Positions 20,069 to 29,084 of a stretch of DNA of 64,000 bases are shown here, piece by piece. Numbering within the stretch: the first letter of the stretch is position 1; every line of letters begins with the position of its first letter. Source of the DNA: Campylobacter anatolicus (GTDB taxonomy: Bacteria > Campylobacterota > Campylobacteria > Campylobacterales > Campylobacteraceae); NCBI RefSeq assembly GCF_018145655.1, contig NZ_JAGSSY010000002.1, positions 186,001-250,000 of the forward strand, given 5' to 3'. The notes below the pieces were generated by a model. That model saw nothing but the letters and a program-made list of their open reading frames with translations, was not told the origin of the DNA and did not search any database. The translations under genes were made by a program, and so were the position numbers.

Positions 20069-21979
20069 ATGCTCAATAACGATAAAAAAAGACGTGCAAA
20101 GATAAATGGAATGCTACTTGTAACAATTTTTGTTTGTATATACTTTGTAGCTATTGTCGGGATATCTTTTTATTATAAATTTACAAATGCCGTCTCGTAT
20201 CAAAACATTGACTTGCAGAAAAAGTCTATGTTCTTAGCGGAACAATACGTCGATCGTTTTAAAGATGTCTGTAGATCTGATCCAGAAATGTTTCAAGATT
20301 ATATAAACAACAATGCTATATATGAGGTTGTATTATTAGAAGATAATGGCAAAAATGGCTATAAAGTCTCAGCATCCGCCATTAGAGGCATCAGGGTCGG
20401 AAGCGATTATAATGATGCAGATTGTCTTGGTGTTATTAAGCATGATTTTAGAAAAGATAGCTACTTTTCATATAAATATTTACCAGAAAATAGTGCTAGA
20501 GTCTGTGCATTTGTGCAGTCTGGTAGCTATATTGTAGGATTTAAAAGCGTTTTGAAAAATAGCATAAGTGGCTTAAAAGATAAAGGATTTATCGATTGGG
20601 CTATACAAAATTTATCATTAGTATTTTTTATGGCGTTTGTTTCTGCTTTGATCGGGCTTATTGGTTGTTATTGGTTTATTGTAGCGTATTCAAATTTAAA
20701 ACAAAAATACATCTCTTTAAAGGACAATACGTCCGGTCGAATAGATGACCTTATTTCTCAGCTATACATCGATCCAGTAACAAAACTAGCAAACAAAACT
20801 GCCCTTACTAGGGATATATCGAAGTTTAGACTACCGAAGGTTATATTGATAGATATTGACGAATTTGGTAAGATGAATGACTTTTACGGACAATATGTCT
20901 GCGATCAGATCCTTATATATATGGCAAATTTAATAGATGAATTTGCTAAAAAAGAGAATATGTCGGCTTATTGTGTTGGCACTGATAGATTTGCATTGAT
21001 CGAAGATGGAGAGTTTTTTATAGATAGATATGAAGATCTTGCAGATAAGCTTTTAGGGCGATTTAAAGGGCGACTTATCACTATAAAAGATGAAAATGGC
21101 GAAGAGATATCCGATATCGAGGTGCATACGACTATAGGCTTTTCAATTGATACTGACTACACGCTACAAAAGGCTATCGTGGCATTAAAGATCGCCAAGA
21201 CGACAGATAAAGACTATGTTTGCTACTTTAAAGGACTTAACCAAAAGGCTGAATATGCAAAGCAGATCGAACACTCAAAGCTTATAAAAAGGGCTATCAC
21301 GAACGATAGCATAGTACCGTATTATCAGCCGATATTTGATGCTAATGGTAATGTGGTAAAATATGAGTGCTTAATACGCATAGTTGATAGCAACGAAATT
21401 GTGTCTCCGCAAGTATTTTTGAGCGTTTCAAAGCGTATCAAACGCTATGTAGAGCTTGAAAAAATGCTAGTTTCAAAGAGCATAGAACAGTTAGTTAAAG
21501 ATCCAAATTTAGTGTTGTCTATAAATTTGAGCGTTAGAGATATGACAGATGGTAGCGTAAGTGCATTTGTTTTAAGTATTTTAAATAAGCACAAAGTTGC
21601 CGATCGTATAGTTTTTGAGATACTCGAAGATGAAGATATGCAAGGCGTGAATCGTGCGAGTATTTTTATTGATAAGGTTAAAAATATGGGTGCTAAAATA
21701 GCCATAGATGACTTTGGTTCAGGGTATTCAAATTTTGCCTATATTATCAAGCTAAAACCAGATTATATAAAGATAGATGGCTCGATTATAAAAGATATTG
21801 ATACAAATAAAGATTCATACGCTATCGCACGTGCGATTGTTGTTTTTGCTAAGGATCTAAATATAAAAACTATAGCTGAATACGTTCATTCAAAGGATGT
21901 TTTGGATATTTGCAAGGAGATAGGTGTGGATGAATTTCAGGGATTTTACTTAGGTGCTCCAAGTGGCAAGGTGCTATAA
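20069..21979 (+). CDS. Membrane protein with degenerate GGDEF and intact-looking EAL domain
   Basis: Topology: a membrane helix at ~14-36, a periplasmic region of ~145 residues, a second helix at ~183-205, then GGDEF (~235-390) and EAL (~405-630). The GGDEF motif reads G-T-D-R-F (304-308), so cyclase activity is unlikely. The EAL residues for metal and catalysis are present: Glu433 (E-C-L), Asn486, Glu517, Asp547-Asp548 in D-D-F-G-S-G, Lys568, Glu604 and Gln624. This predicts a c-di-GMP phosphodiesterase, or possibly a receptor, under control of a periplasmic signal. It lies 68 bases after mutS2 and abuts dapE. No periplasmic domain family is recognised. Confidence 0.85.
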   Translation: MLNNDKKRRAKINGMLLVTIFVCIYFVAIVGISFYYKFTNAVSYQNIDLQKKSMFLAEQYVDRFKDVCRSDPEMFQDYINNNAIYEVVLLEDNGKNGYKVSASAIRGIRVGSDYNDADCLGVIKHDFRKDSYFSYKYLPENSARVCAFVQSGSYIVGFKSVLKNSISGLKDKGFIDWAIQNLSLVFFMAFVSALIGLIGCYWFIVAYSNLKQKYISLKDNTSGRIDDLISQLYIDPVTKLANKTALTRDISKFRLPKVILIDIDEFGKMNDFYGQYVCDQILIYMANLIDEFAKKENMSAYCVGTDRFALIEDGEFFIDRYEDLADKLLGRFKGRLITIKDENGEEISDIEVHTTIGFSIDTDYTLQKAIVALKIAKTTDKDYVCYFKGLNQKAEYAKQIEHSKLIKRAITNDSIVPYYQPIFDANGNVVKYECLIRIVDSNEIVSPQVFLSVSKRIKRYVELEKMLVSKSIEQLVKDPNLVLSINLSVRDMTDGSVSAFVLSILNKHKVADRIVFEILEDEDMQGVNRASIFIDKVKNMGAKIAIDDFGSGYSNFAYIIKLKPDYIKIDGSIIKDIDTNKDSYAIARAIVVFAKDLNIKTIAEYVHSKDVLDICKEIGVDEFQGFYLGAPSGKVL

Positions 21980-23101
21980 GTGAGTGTTATAGAGCTATTT
22001 GAGCAGCTTATTAGATTTCGCTCAGTTACGCCTGATGATGATGGTTGTTTGAAATTTATAGCTGAGTTTTTGAGTGAGTTTGAAGCTCAGTTTATAGAGA
22101 AAAATGGAGTTAAAAGTTTGATACTTAGCCGTGAGTTTGGCACTTTGGACAGTGCGAGTAGCTCCCATCTTGCCTTTGCAGGTCATATCGATGTTGTACC
22201 ATCAGGACAGGGCTGGGAGAGTGATCCATTTGAGCCGTGCCATAAAAATGGATATATCTATGGGCGTGGAACGCAGGATATGAAAAGTGGTGTAGCTGCC
22301 TTTGTTTGTGCATGTAAGGATGCAGCTAGAGCTTCTAAATTTAAAGGTAAAATCAGTCTTATTTTAACAAGCGATGAAGAGGGTGATGCGATATATGGCA
22401 CACTTGAAGCTTTAAAAATTATGAAAGAGCAAGGTTGTTTACCTGAGTTTGCGGTCGTGGCTGAACCTACAAGTGATAAAAAATTTGGCGATAGCCTAAA
22501 AGTTGGTAGACGCGGATCGATAAATGGCAAGATAGTTATAAAAGGAGTACAAGGGCATGCTGCATATCCTGAAAAATGTGTCAATCCAGTGCATCTGTTG
22601 GCATCGCTTTTAGACAAGATCGCAGGATATGACTTAGATAGTGGTAGTGAGTTTTTTTCGCCAAGTAAGATAGTCATCACAGATATTCGTGGTGGTATGC
22701 AAGTTTGTAATGTTACTCCAAGCGATGTTACACTGATGTTTAATGTGCGAAACTCTGATATGACAAGTGTTGATGACGTGCAGAATTATCTAAGCAGTGT
22801 CTTGAACGGGCTTTGCTATGATTTAAATTTAAAGCAAAGTTCAAAGCCATTTTTGACGGACAAACATAGTAAAATAGTACAAAAAATGGCTCAAAGTGTC
22901 GAAAATATAACTAGTATTAAGCCTGAACTAAATACAAAAGGTGGCACAAGCGATGCAAGGTATTTGGCTGAGTTTGGTGTAAAGGTCGTTGAGTTTGGAG
23001 TGATAAATGATCGCATACACGCAGTAAATGAGCGAACAAGTGTGGCTGAAGTAGAGCAGCTATATGCTATTTTTAGGGATTTGATAGAGAATTTTAACTG
23101 A
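21980..23101 (+). CDS. dapE: Succinyl-diaminopimelate desuccinylase
   Basis: DapE cuts N-succinyl-LL-diaminopimelate in lysine and cell-wall synthesis. It is an M20 metallopeptidase-fold enzyme with metal ligands His69 (A-G-H-I-D-V-V-P), Asp100 (G-T-Q-D-M-K-S-G) and the E133-E134 pair (S-D-E-E-G-D-A). The length of 373 is normal. It starts with GTG directly after the preceding stop. Nothing follows it in the operon. Confidence 0.93.
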   Translation: MSVIELFEQLIRFRSVTPDDDGCLKFIAEFLSEFEAQFIEKNGVKSLILSREFGTLDSASSSHLAFAGHIDVVPSGQGWESDPFEPCHKNGYIYGRGTQDMKSGVAAFVCACKDAARASKFKGKISLILTSDEEGDAIYGTLEALKIMKEQGCLPEFAVVAEPTSDKKFGDSLKVGRRGSINGKIVIKGVQGHAAYPEKCVNPVHLLASLLDKIAGYDLDSGSEFFSPSKIVITDIRGGMQVCNVTPSDVTLMFNVRNSDMTSVDDVQNYLSSVLNGLCYDLNLKQSSKPFLTDKHSKIVQKMAQSVENITSIKPELNTKGGTSDARYLAEFGVKVVEFGVINDRIHAVNERTSVAEVEQLYAIFRDLIENFN

Positions 23102-23744
23102 AGTTTCATTTGCAAAATGCAACTTTAATGTTTATAAAAAAGATTTCTGAGCCAATTTTAATAAAGTAGTTAGAATTAAATTTATATAAAACTATGATAG
23201 CTGGTTATACTATAAATTAAAAGAATAGTTTATCATAACTTAAAGCTAAGTTAAAGGTTAAAGGTTTTTGAAAAACTACTTGATTATGGATGCTATCACA
23301 AAGTATCATAGGGATATATACTAGTTTTAAATTTGTAATTGATTGTTTGGTAGTATTGCACGATGAAAAGAGACTATATAAAAACTACCAGACTCATTTA
23401 AAAAGCTACGATGTCTTACTATCGGAGAATTTTTAATGATATTATTAAACAATAAGTTTCAATTTTTAAAATGTATATCAAAGATAAGTTTACTACAAAA
23501 CTAAGTAAACTAAAAACTACTACGATTTTAATAGTGCAATAATAAGACGTTTTGCAGAATACATAAAGAATTATAGACAATCATGACTTTGCAAAATTTT
23601 AGATGATAAATTTTAAGTCAAGTTTTTGGTAAGCGGTGGTTTAAATTTAGCAATATGATAGAGTAGCAATTTAATTTAAAAATTTAAAAATAAGAGTATA
23701 AATTTATAAAGTTTATGCAAATAATTAGCTAAAATTTTAGCCTT
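23102..23744. other. AT-rich intergenic stretch between convergent dapE and hisG
   Basis: About 640 bases have stops in all frames and no domain or RNA structure I can name. AAGTT with AACTT just after dapE (23100-23125) can form a weak hairpin, and the palindrome GCTAAAATTTTAGC lies near 23730, just past hisG. It may be the remains of a lost gene; I see nothing that identifies one. Confidence 0.5.
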
Positions 23745-24362
23745 TTAGTCCTTATCTACTTGCTCTTTTATCTTGTGATAAAGCTCTAAAATTTCATCTT
23801 TTTTTATCACAAAACTATTTTTATTTGCAATTAAGTGTGCTGAGCTTTGCATTATAGTTTCGCCCACTTTTAGTCCATTTTGTTTCATTGTTGTACCGGT
23901 CTCGACTACATCAACTATAGCATTGCTTAGTTCAACTATAGGAGCTAGTTCTATTGAGCCGTAGAGTTTGATTATCTTTACGGCGATCGCTTTTTGTGCG
24001 AAGTAGTTTCGCGTGATATTTGGCATTTTAGTTGCGATTTTAAGTTCGGGTTGTGTGTAGTCAAGTTCATCTTCATTTTTTATACCAACGCAAACGTGAC
24101 ATTTGCCTATTTTTAGATCAAGCAAACGCACTACATCAGGGCGGTGCTCTTCAAGCACATCAAGCCCGACTATGCCGATATCTGCTGCACCCTCTGTTAC
24201 ATAGGTGGGTATATCTTGGTTTCGTACCATTAAGAATTTAAAACTTCCTTCGCTAAGGATAAGTTTACGATCCTCAAATAAAAAATCCGAGTCAAAAATT
24301 TTCCTAAAAATATCAAGAGTATCTTCTGCTATCCTGCCCTTTGGCAATGCTATAGTTAGCAT
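23745..24362 (-). CDS. hisG: ATP phosphoribosyltransferase, short form
   Basis: HisG starts histidine synthesis by joining ATP and PRPP. The protein begins M-L-T-I-A-L-P-K-G-R-I, and the PRPP loop is V-D-V-V-E-T-G-T-T. At 205 residues with no C-terminal regulatory domain it is the short form (HisGS), which in other organisms needs HisZ. The start at 24362 is preceded by AAGGAA; a longer in-frame extension upstream has no homology-like sequence. The ATG overlaps the coaX stop by seven bases, so translation is coupled. Confidence 0.94.
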   Translation of the reverse strand: MLTIALPKGRIAEDTLDIFRKIFDSDFLFEDRKLILSEGSFKFLMVRNQDIPTYVTEGAADIGIVGLDVLEEHRPDVVRLLDLKIGKCHVCVGIKNEDELDYTQPELKIATKMPNITRNYFAQKAIAVKIIKLYGSIELAPIVELSNAIVDVVETGTTMKQNGLKVGETIMQSSAHLIANKNSFVIKKDEILELYHKIKEQVDKD

Positions 24363-24985
24363 AAAATTTCCTTTTTGTCTTTGATGAGCTTTTGCATAGC
24401 ACGAAATACGAGCATCTTGTCGCATATGGCATTTTTAAAAAATTTAGCTAAAAATTCGCCATCACCACCTGTAAAATATACCTTTTTGCTACCAGCAAGC
24501 TGTGTTAGCAGTGTAACGATAGGCTTTAGTATGCCGTAGCTTATCGCGTCAGCTGTTTTTTGTGGTAGTGCGTCTATGTCGATCTGTGAGTTTATGGGTA
24601 ATTTTAAGCGTGGTGATATATTTTCGTAAGCCTTTAACATACCTGCAATACCTGGCAGTATGTATCCTCCAAGGTGTATGCCATTTGCCATTATATCTAT
24701 CGTGATGGCACTTCCAGCATCTACTACAACACCGTCGTTTATGCCATAGCATCCCGCTATACGATCAACACCAAGTCCTTGATATATCGTATCTATCTCA
24801 AAATATGGCTCTAAATTTATAAAAAATTTATTGCTATTTAGTTTATTAAAAAGACTATCATTTACACATATAAAATAGATCTTTTCGCTTGGCTCATATG
24901 TTTTAAACTCTTCAACACTCATACGTGAGATCTTGCTATCATCTAAAAAAGTTGCATTTGTGTTTCCGATATTACACAAAATCAT
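24356..24985 (-). CDS. coaX: Type III pantothenate kinase
   Basis: CoaX phosphorylates pantothenate, the first step to coenzyme A. The sequence shows the ASKHA-type phosphate loop I-L-C-N-I-G-N-T-N-A-T, V-V-V-D-A-G-S-A-I-T-I-D and G-G-Y-I-L-P-G. At 209 residues it is short for CoaX but typical of Campylobacterota. I chose the start five codons inside the longest frame because GGAGAT lies at the right distance and the next residues are the family start. It overlaps both neighbours. Confidence 0.9.
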   Translation of the reverse strand: MILCNIGNTNATFLDDSKISRMSVEEFKTYEPSEKIYFICVNDSLFNKLNSNKFFINLEPYFEIDTIYQGLGVDRIAGCYGINDGVVVDAGSAITIDIMANGIHLGGYILPGIAGMLKAYENISPRLKLPINSQIDIDALPQKTADAISYGILKPIVTLLTQLAGSKKVYFTGGDGEFLAKFFKNAICDKMLVFRAMQKLIKDKKEILC

Positions 24986-25304
24986 AACATCTCCAGCCAT
25001 TTTTATTCAATATCTCAAGTGATTTTGAGCAAATTTGTGAATTGTAAAATAGCACACGTTTTTTGATAGTTGTATTAAATTTTACCTCACATTTTTGGCA
25101 AATTTCATCTATCTTTAAAGCTTCTTTTAAAAGTAGTCTAGATTTTGCATCTCTTACACAAACTAACGTATAAAAGCCCTTCGTATCTACTCCAAAATAC
25201 AGAGCAAGTGAGCGTTTTTTGCTAAATTCACTCACATCTAAATTTTGTAAATTTTTAAGTAAAATTTGCCTTTTTTCAAAGAGTTCACAGAGCCTTTTGT
25301 TCAT
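24972..25304 (-). CDS. Hypothetical protein, 110 residues
   Basis: A small basic protein with a helical, charged N-terminus (residues 1-30) and a mixed second half containing C-Q-K-C. No membrane segment or signal peptide is seen and I do not recognise the family. It overlaps coaX by 14 bases and begins six bases after the lipoprotein gene, so it belongs to the same minus-strand operon. Its packing with both neighbours supports a real gene. Confidence 0.65.
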   Translation of the reverse strand: MNKRLCELFEKRQILLKNLQNLDVSEFSKKRSLALYFGVDTKGFYTLVCVRDAKSRLLLKEALKIDEICQKCEVKFNTTIKKRVLFYNSQICSKSLEILNKNGWRCYDFV

Positions 25305-25310
25305 AAATTT

Positions 25311-26315
25311 TTACTCAAATCTCACAAACTCATCGTCATAGTAAAACGCATCTTTGCTCATAAAGCTTTTGTCTTTTATCTCCCCATCAAGCTCATAAAT
25401 TTTAGCATTATTTAGATCAAGATCGGTCTTTATAAGATAGCCTGTTTTTTCGATGATGTAAAGTGAGTTATTTAAAGCTATCGCATCTGAAAATATGGCA
25501 AATTTAAAATTTACTTCATTGATTTTTTGTAGATTTAGATCAGTTTTTATGGCGTTTCCATCCTTTTGAAATACATATATATCTTCGCCATTTACCAATA
25601 TATTCTTTATCTCGCCGTTATAATACAGTGTCCTTTGTGGGTTTATCACGATAAGTTTTTTGGCTGTTGCGGCTATCATATTTTCGCCAATAATATCTAA
25701 GAATATGACGTTATTAAAGAAGCTTTCAGAGCTTACTACTATATCTCTTATGATACGCCCACTATCTTTTTGAACGATATAAATTTTACCGTCTAATGTC
25801 GGATATATGATAAGCGAACTCATAAAGTAAGGTGCTGCCACACGTGAATCAACAGCGTAAATTTCAGATGATTTATACTCCATTATGGTTTTTGCTGCAA
25901 CTATATCGATTAGATATATATGATTTGTCGCACTGATGGCTGCTAGTAGGTTGCCCTCTATTGATGCTGAGATGATAGCTGTTGGAAATTTACCATAATA
26001 AAGTGTCGCACCACTCATATCGCTGACATTTAGATCGCCATTTAGATCAGACGATATGATCTGACTTTGACTTTTGTTTAAAAACATATAATCTTTTGGC
26101 AGCTTTATCTCTTCTAGCAGCCCATCTTTTGTTATTATATCGCCATTTTTAAGTGTTGCTCCATTTGGACTTGTGGCTTTTATAGAAGATGGTAGATCTG
26201 ATGAAAGTTTTATACTTTCATTTACATTTTCTGGCTCGAAATACTGCCTTTTTGTGCCACATCCGCCAAATAACAAGGCGATGCCTAGTGTTAATAAAAG
26301 TGCAAATTTTCTCAT
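25311..26315 (-). CDS. BamB-like outer-membrane lipoprotein (beta-propeller type)
   Basis: The signal peptide ends in the lipobox L-F-G-G-C, so the mature protein is a lipoprotein. The rest of the 334 residues are repeated beta-strand blocks with patterns such as I-Y-L-I-D-I, K-I-Y-I-V and D-I-Y-V-F, about 40 residues apart, as in a beta-propeller. The gene abuts the YfgM-like gene, the same pair order as yfgM-bamB in gamma-proteobacteria. A BamB role (accessory to outer-membrane protein assembly) is inference from fold and context. Confidence 0.65.
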   Translation of the reverse strand: MRKFALLLTLGIALLFGGCGTKRQYFEPENVNESIKLSSDLPSSIKATSPNGATLKNGDIITKDGLLEEIKLPKDYMFLNKSQSQIISSDLNGDLNVSDMSGATLYYGKFPTAIISASIEGNLLAAISATNHIYLIDIVAAKTIMEYKSSEIYAVDSRVAAPYFMSSLIIYPTLDGKIYIVQKDSGRIIRDIVVSSESFFNNVIFLDIIGENMIAATAKKLIVINPQRTLYYNGEIKNILVNGEDIYVFQKDGNAIKTDLNLQKINEVNFKFAIFSDAIALNNSLYIIEKTGYLIKTDLDLNNAKIYELDGEIKDKSFMSKDAFYYDDEFVRFE

Positions 26316-26875
26316 TATTTTATTCCCTGATAGTGTTGTAAATTTTTAACTAAATTTGTAAGTTGTGAGTCAAGTGGAATTTTTGCAAATTCAGCCTTCG
26401 CTTCATCTATTTTATCCTGTTTTAGCAACTCATAGCCCTTAATAAAAGCACCATAACTGCTTAAAATTTCACTATTTTCACCATCTTGTGCTACTATAAT
26501 CTGCTTTATTATAGGGTCAATAAAAAGATCTAAAAGCTCTTTTGTGCCATTTGTATCGCCATTTGCAAGTCTTGCTTTTAATTCATAAAGTGCATAAAGT
26601 GATGGAGCCTTTTCTTTTAAAATTTGTAAGGCGGCGGTATCATTTGGATTTGTTATGAGTTTTGAATATGCCTCATTCGCTTTCTCTACACGGTTTTGAT
26701 TGACTAATTTATTTGCATAAAAGCCTATTATCGCTATTATAGCAATAATAAAAGCTAAGATAAATACTTTTTTGTATTTGTTAAAAAATCTCTCACCCTT
26801 TATGACGCTTTCTAAGAACTGTTCTTCTGCACCGATCTCTTTTTTTATCTCGTTTAAATCCTGTTTTAGTGCCAA
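26315..26875 (-). CDS. YfgM-like membrane-anchored TPR-type protein
   Basis: The N-terminal ~40 residues are charged and cytoplasmic, followed by one membrane helix at ~34-52 (V-F-I-L-A-F-I-I-A-I-I). The ~130-residue periplasmic region is helical with A-Y-S-K-L, A-L-Y-E-L-K-A-R-L-A and G-Y-E-L-L-K-Q-D-K-I-D-E-A-K patterns, as in tetratricopeptide repeats. This is the architecture of YfgM, which associates with the Sec translocon and periplasmic chaperones. It is first in the minus-strand operon that ends with hisG. Confidence 0.65.
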   Translation of the reverse strand: MALKQDLNEIKKEIGAEEQFLESVIKGERFFNKYKKVFILAFIIAIIAIIGFYANKLVNQNRVEKANEAYSKLITNPNDTAALQILKEKAPSLYALYELKARLANGDTNGTKELLDLFIDPIIKQIIVAQDGENSEILSSYGAFIKGYELLKQDKIDEAKAEFAKIPLDSQLTNLVKNLQHYQGIK

Positions 26876-26906
26876 ATTTTTATCCTCATATAAAATTTAA
26901 ATCGCA

Positions 26907-26915
26907 ATTGTAGCA
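26907..26915 (-). promoter_or_regulatory. Extended -10 promoter of the yfgM-to-hisG operon
   Basis: The minus strand reads TGCTACAAT, a one-mismatch extended -10, about 30 bases upstream of the first gene of the operon. Confidence 0.45.
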
Positions 26916-27002
26916 TAAATAAAATTAAAGCATACAAAAAAGAGGTTTAACTATGCAAAAATATTTTTTAATTTTAGCTATATTGCATTGATAAAATATT
27001 TA

Positions 27003-27021
27003 TAGATAATCATTATTAATT
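27003..27021. promoter_or_regulatory. Fur-box-like site
   Basis: GATAATCATTATTAA contains the perfect inverted repeat ATAAT-C-ATTAT (27006-27016), close to the classic GATAAT-type Fur consensus. It sits ~70 bases before a TonB-dependent receptor relic, a class of gene usually repressed by Fur with iron. fur itself is at 30777. Confidence 0.5.
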
Positions 27022-27086
27022 TAAACTATATTTAAAATTTAAAGGGACATTATTTTAATAAAAATTTTTAAGCATAAAGGGAAAAT

Positions 27087-28621
27087 ATGCCTAAAATATG
27101 GATAAAAGTAATGAAAAGAGATAGAGACTATCGCAGGATTGCTTACTCTTTAGCTGTTTTATTATGCGGTGTAAATTTATCAACTATTGATGATAGTAAA
27201 ATTCAATATGAGTTAGCTGAGGTAAATATAGATGCAAATGCGACAAAAAATAACTTAATCTTGACTACATCTACAGATAAATTTCAAATTGTAAAGAGCA
27301 CAAGTAAGACGATAATAGAGTCTTTGCTAAGTAATAATGGCGACTTTGTTCAACTTTTAAAGGCAAATCCAAATGTGCAATTTGTAATACAAATCGCCAA
27401 TCAACGACAATGGGCGAGGTAGATTCTGCAAATATTAGTATAAACGGCTCAAAATATTACGGCATATTTGATACTATAAATTCTGTCTCTCAAGGCATAG
27501 CGATAGATAGTGATATATCTGCAAAATGCGGTGATTTTACTGGCGGTGTTATAGATTCTAAAACGCGAGATCCAAGGTCTGGGTTTCACGGAAAATTTTA
27601 TATGCAACATACTCAGGATTCTCGGACGAGATTTCACATATGAAGACGAAAATGCATTTTAAACTCAACAAATTTTTAAATTAGCCTAGTGTTTTAGTTC
27701 TAGTTACGATCTGAATAATCAGCTTTGGTGCAAATCGCTACTATGACGCAAATTTTTCTTATAAGCTACGCAATGGCATATAAAAACTCGCCACTACATA
27801 AACAAGATCAAGGACTTCATATACTCAAAGCTGGAAATAATCATCTACTGTCTTATCGCTAACTAAATTCTCAGAGCTTAAAATTCCATATGACAATGAG
27901 CTTTCTGTGGGATTTAAGCAAAAGTTTTAAGGATTTGAAATTTGTGCAAAGTATATTGACAGAAAGGGTAAAGATCAAGTCATAAAAGCCACCAGAAGAA
28001 CCCTTGACCTTCCAAATTTAGCTGATTATCAGACATTTACAAACGACGGTAAGGGCGAAAGCAAGGTCTTAACACCTAGTCTAAAAGTGTAGATGACTTA
28101 AGCTTATGGAGAATCAAAAATGGCTTTGAGATAAATTATTAGCATATAAAATCAAAGTCAAATAATAGTATTTATGACGTATCGCTTGATAGTGATACGA
28201 TACACAAAGAAAAGCTTGTTGCGTATGAAGGAAGCGTTATAAATTAATATGACTTGCCTATACAAAACTATGCTAGACCTTGGATAGCGACGCTAAATAT
28301 CATAACTAAAGTACTTAGTATAAATAACTATTTTTCATATCGTGAAAACAAGACGCGATAATCAAAACTGCAACGGCTAATCCTAATCACAATAGGCTCT
28401 ACGATGTCTATGAAAAAGTAGATTTTGGCAGTAGCTATTCGTGGGATATGCGTATAGGATATAGTAAAGAATTACTGAAAAATGTAGAGTTTTTACAAAT
28501 TTAGATATTTTTAATACGTTAAATAATAAAGAATAAGGCTAGAGTATTGGCAGATATATCATCTGAGCTAGTTTATGAATCTGGGCGTCAGTTTTGGCTA
28601 GAAGCTGGAGTGAAATGGTAA
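27087..28621 (+). pseudogene. TonB-dependent outer-membrane receptor, decayed
   Basis: Receptor fragments appear in order but in different frames. A signal-peptide and plug start from the ATG at 27087 breaks near 27405. A plug piece at 27410-27643 carries I-S-I-N-G-S-K-Y-Y and K-T-R-D-P-R-S-G-F-H-G. Barrel pieces include F-T-N-D-G-K-G-E-S-K-V (~28034), D-V-Y-E-K-V-D-F-G-S-S-Y-S (~28410) and the final V-Y-E-S-G-R-Q-F-W-L-E-A-G-V-K-W, ending at the TAA at 28621 with the usual terminal aromatic. At least four frameshifts and several in-frame stops lie between. The span of ~1.5 kb is shorter than an intact receptor (~2 kb), so parts are also deleted. A Fur-box-like site precedes it. The transported siderophore is unknown. 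Confidence 0.85.
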
Positions 28622-28664
28622 AATTTTATGAAATATTATCAATTTTAGATAAAATTTGATAAAA

Positions 28665-28699
28665 TAAAAGCTGAAAATGTAATGTATTTTTAGCTTTTA
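28665..28699 (+). terminator. Hairpin between the receptor relic and gatC
   Basis: TAAAAGCTGAAAA pairs with TTTTTAGCTTTTA around a short AT-rich loop, 44 bases after the stop of the receptor relic. It probably terminated that gene and now insulates gatC. Confidence 0.55.
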
Positions 28700-28731
28700 T
28701 AGTTACTATTGTTTTAGTTTAAAGCTTAAAT

Positions 28732-28741
28732 GTGTTATAAT
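28732..28741 (+). promoter_or_regulatory. Extended -10 promoter of the gatC operon
   Basis: TATAAT at 28736-28741 is preceded by TGTG, 30 bases before the gatC ATG. This is a likely main promoter for the gatC-to-aroE run. Confidence 0.5.
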
Positions 28742-28770
28742 GGCTAAAAATTTAATATTAAAGGCTTTTT

Positions 28771-29058
28771 ATGCATATTGATGACGCACTACTTGCAAAG
28801 CTTGAAAAGCTATCGTCGTTAAAAATAAATGATGATAAACGCGAAGAGATTAAGGCTCAGTTAAGCAATATTGTATCATTTGTAGATGTTTTAAATGAAC
28901 TTGATCTAAGTGGTGATGAAGCGGTCGTAAGCTCGATAAATGGTGGAACTTTGCTAAGAGATGATGAGCCAAGCTCCAGCGATGTGATAGATGTTATACT
29001 AAAAAATGCTCCATTAAAAGAGGGTCATTTTTTCAGTGTTCCAAAGATAATAGAGTAG
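28771..29058 (+). CDS. gatC: Asp/Glu-tRNA amidotransferase subunit C
   Basis: This 95-residue protein stabilises the GatA-GatB complex. The pattern L-L-A-K-L-E-K-L-S-S-L at the start, I-V-S-F-V-D-V-L-N-E-L-D in the middle, and L-R-D-D-E-P with a final F-F-S-V-P-K-I-I-E are typical of GatC. AAAGG precedes the ATG. gatA lies 24 kb away at 4551. Confidence 0.93.
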   Translation: MHIDDALLAKLEKLSSLKINDDKREEIKAQLSNIVSFVDVLNELDLSGDEAVVSSINGGTLLRDDEPSSSDVIDVILKNAPLKEGHFFSVPKIIE

Positions 29059-29084
29059 AAATTTAGGATAAAAATTTAAAGCAA

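Noticed and set aside
22125-22680. Minus-strand frames inside dapE
   Set aside because: dapE is unambiguous with all metal ligands; these are its shadows.
24363-24425. N-terminal extension of hisG
   Set aside because: AAGGAA lies right before the inner ATG at 24362 and the protein there begins as HisG does.
24549-24752. Open frame inside coaX
   Set aside because: It is out of frame with the recognised kinase and has random composition.
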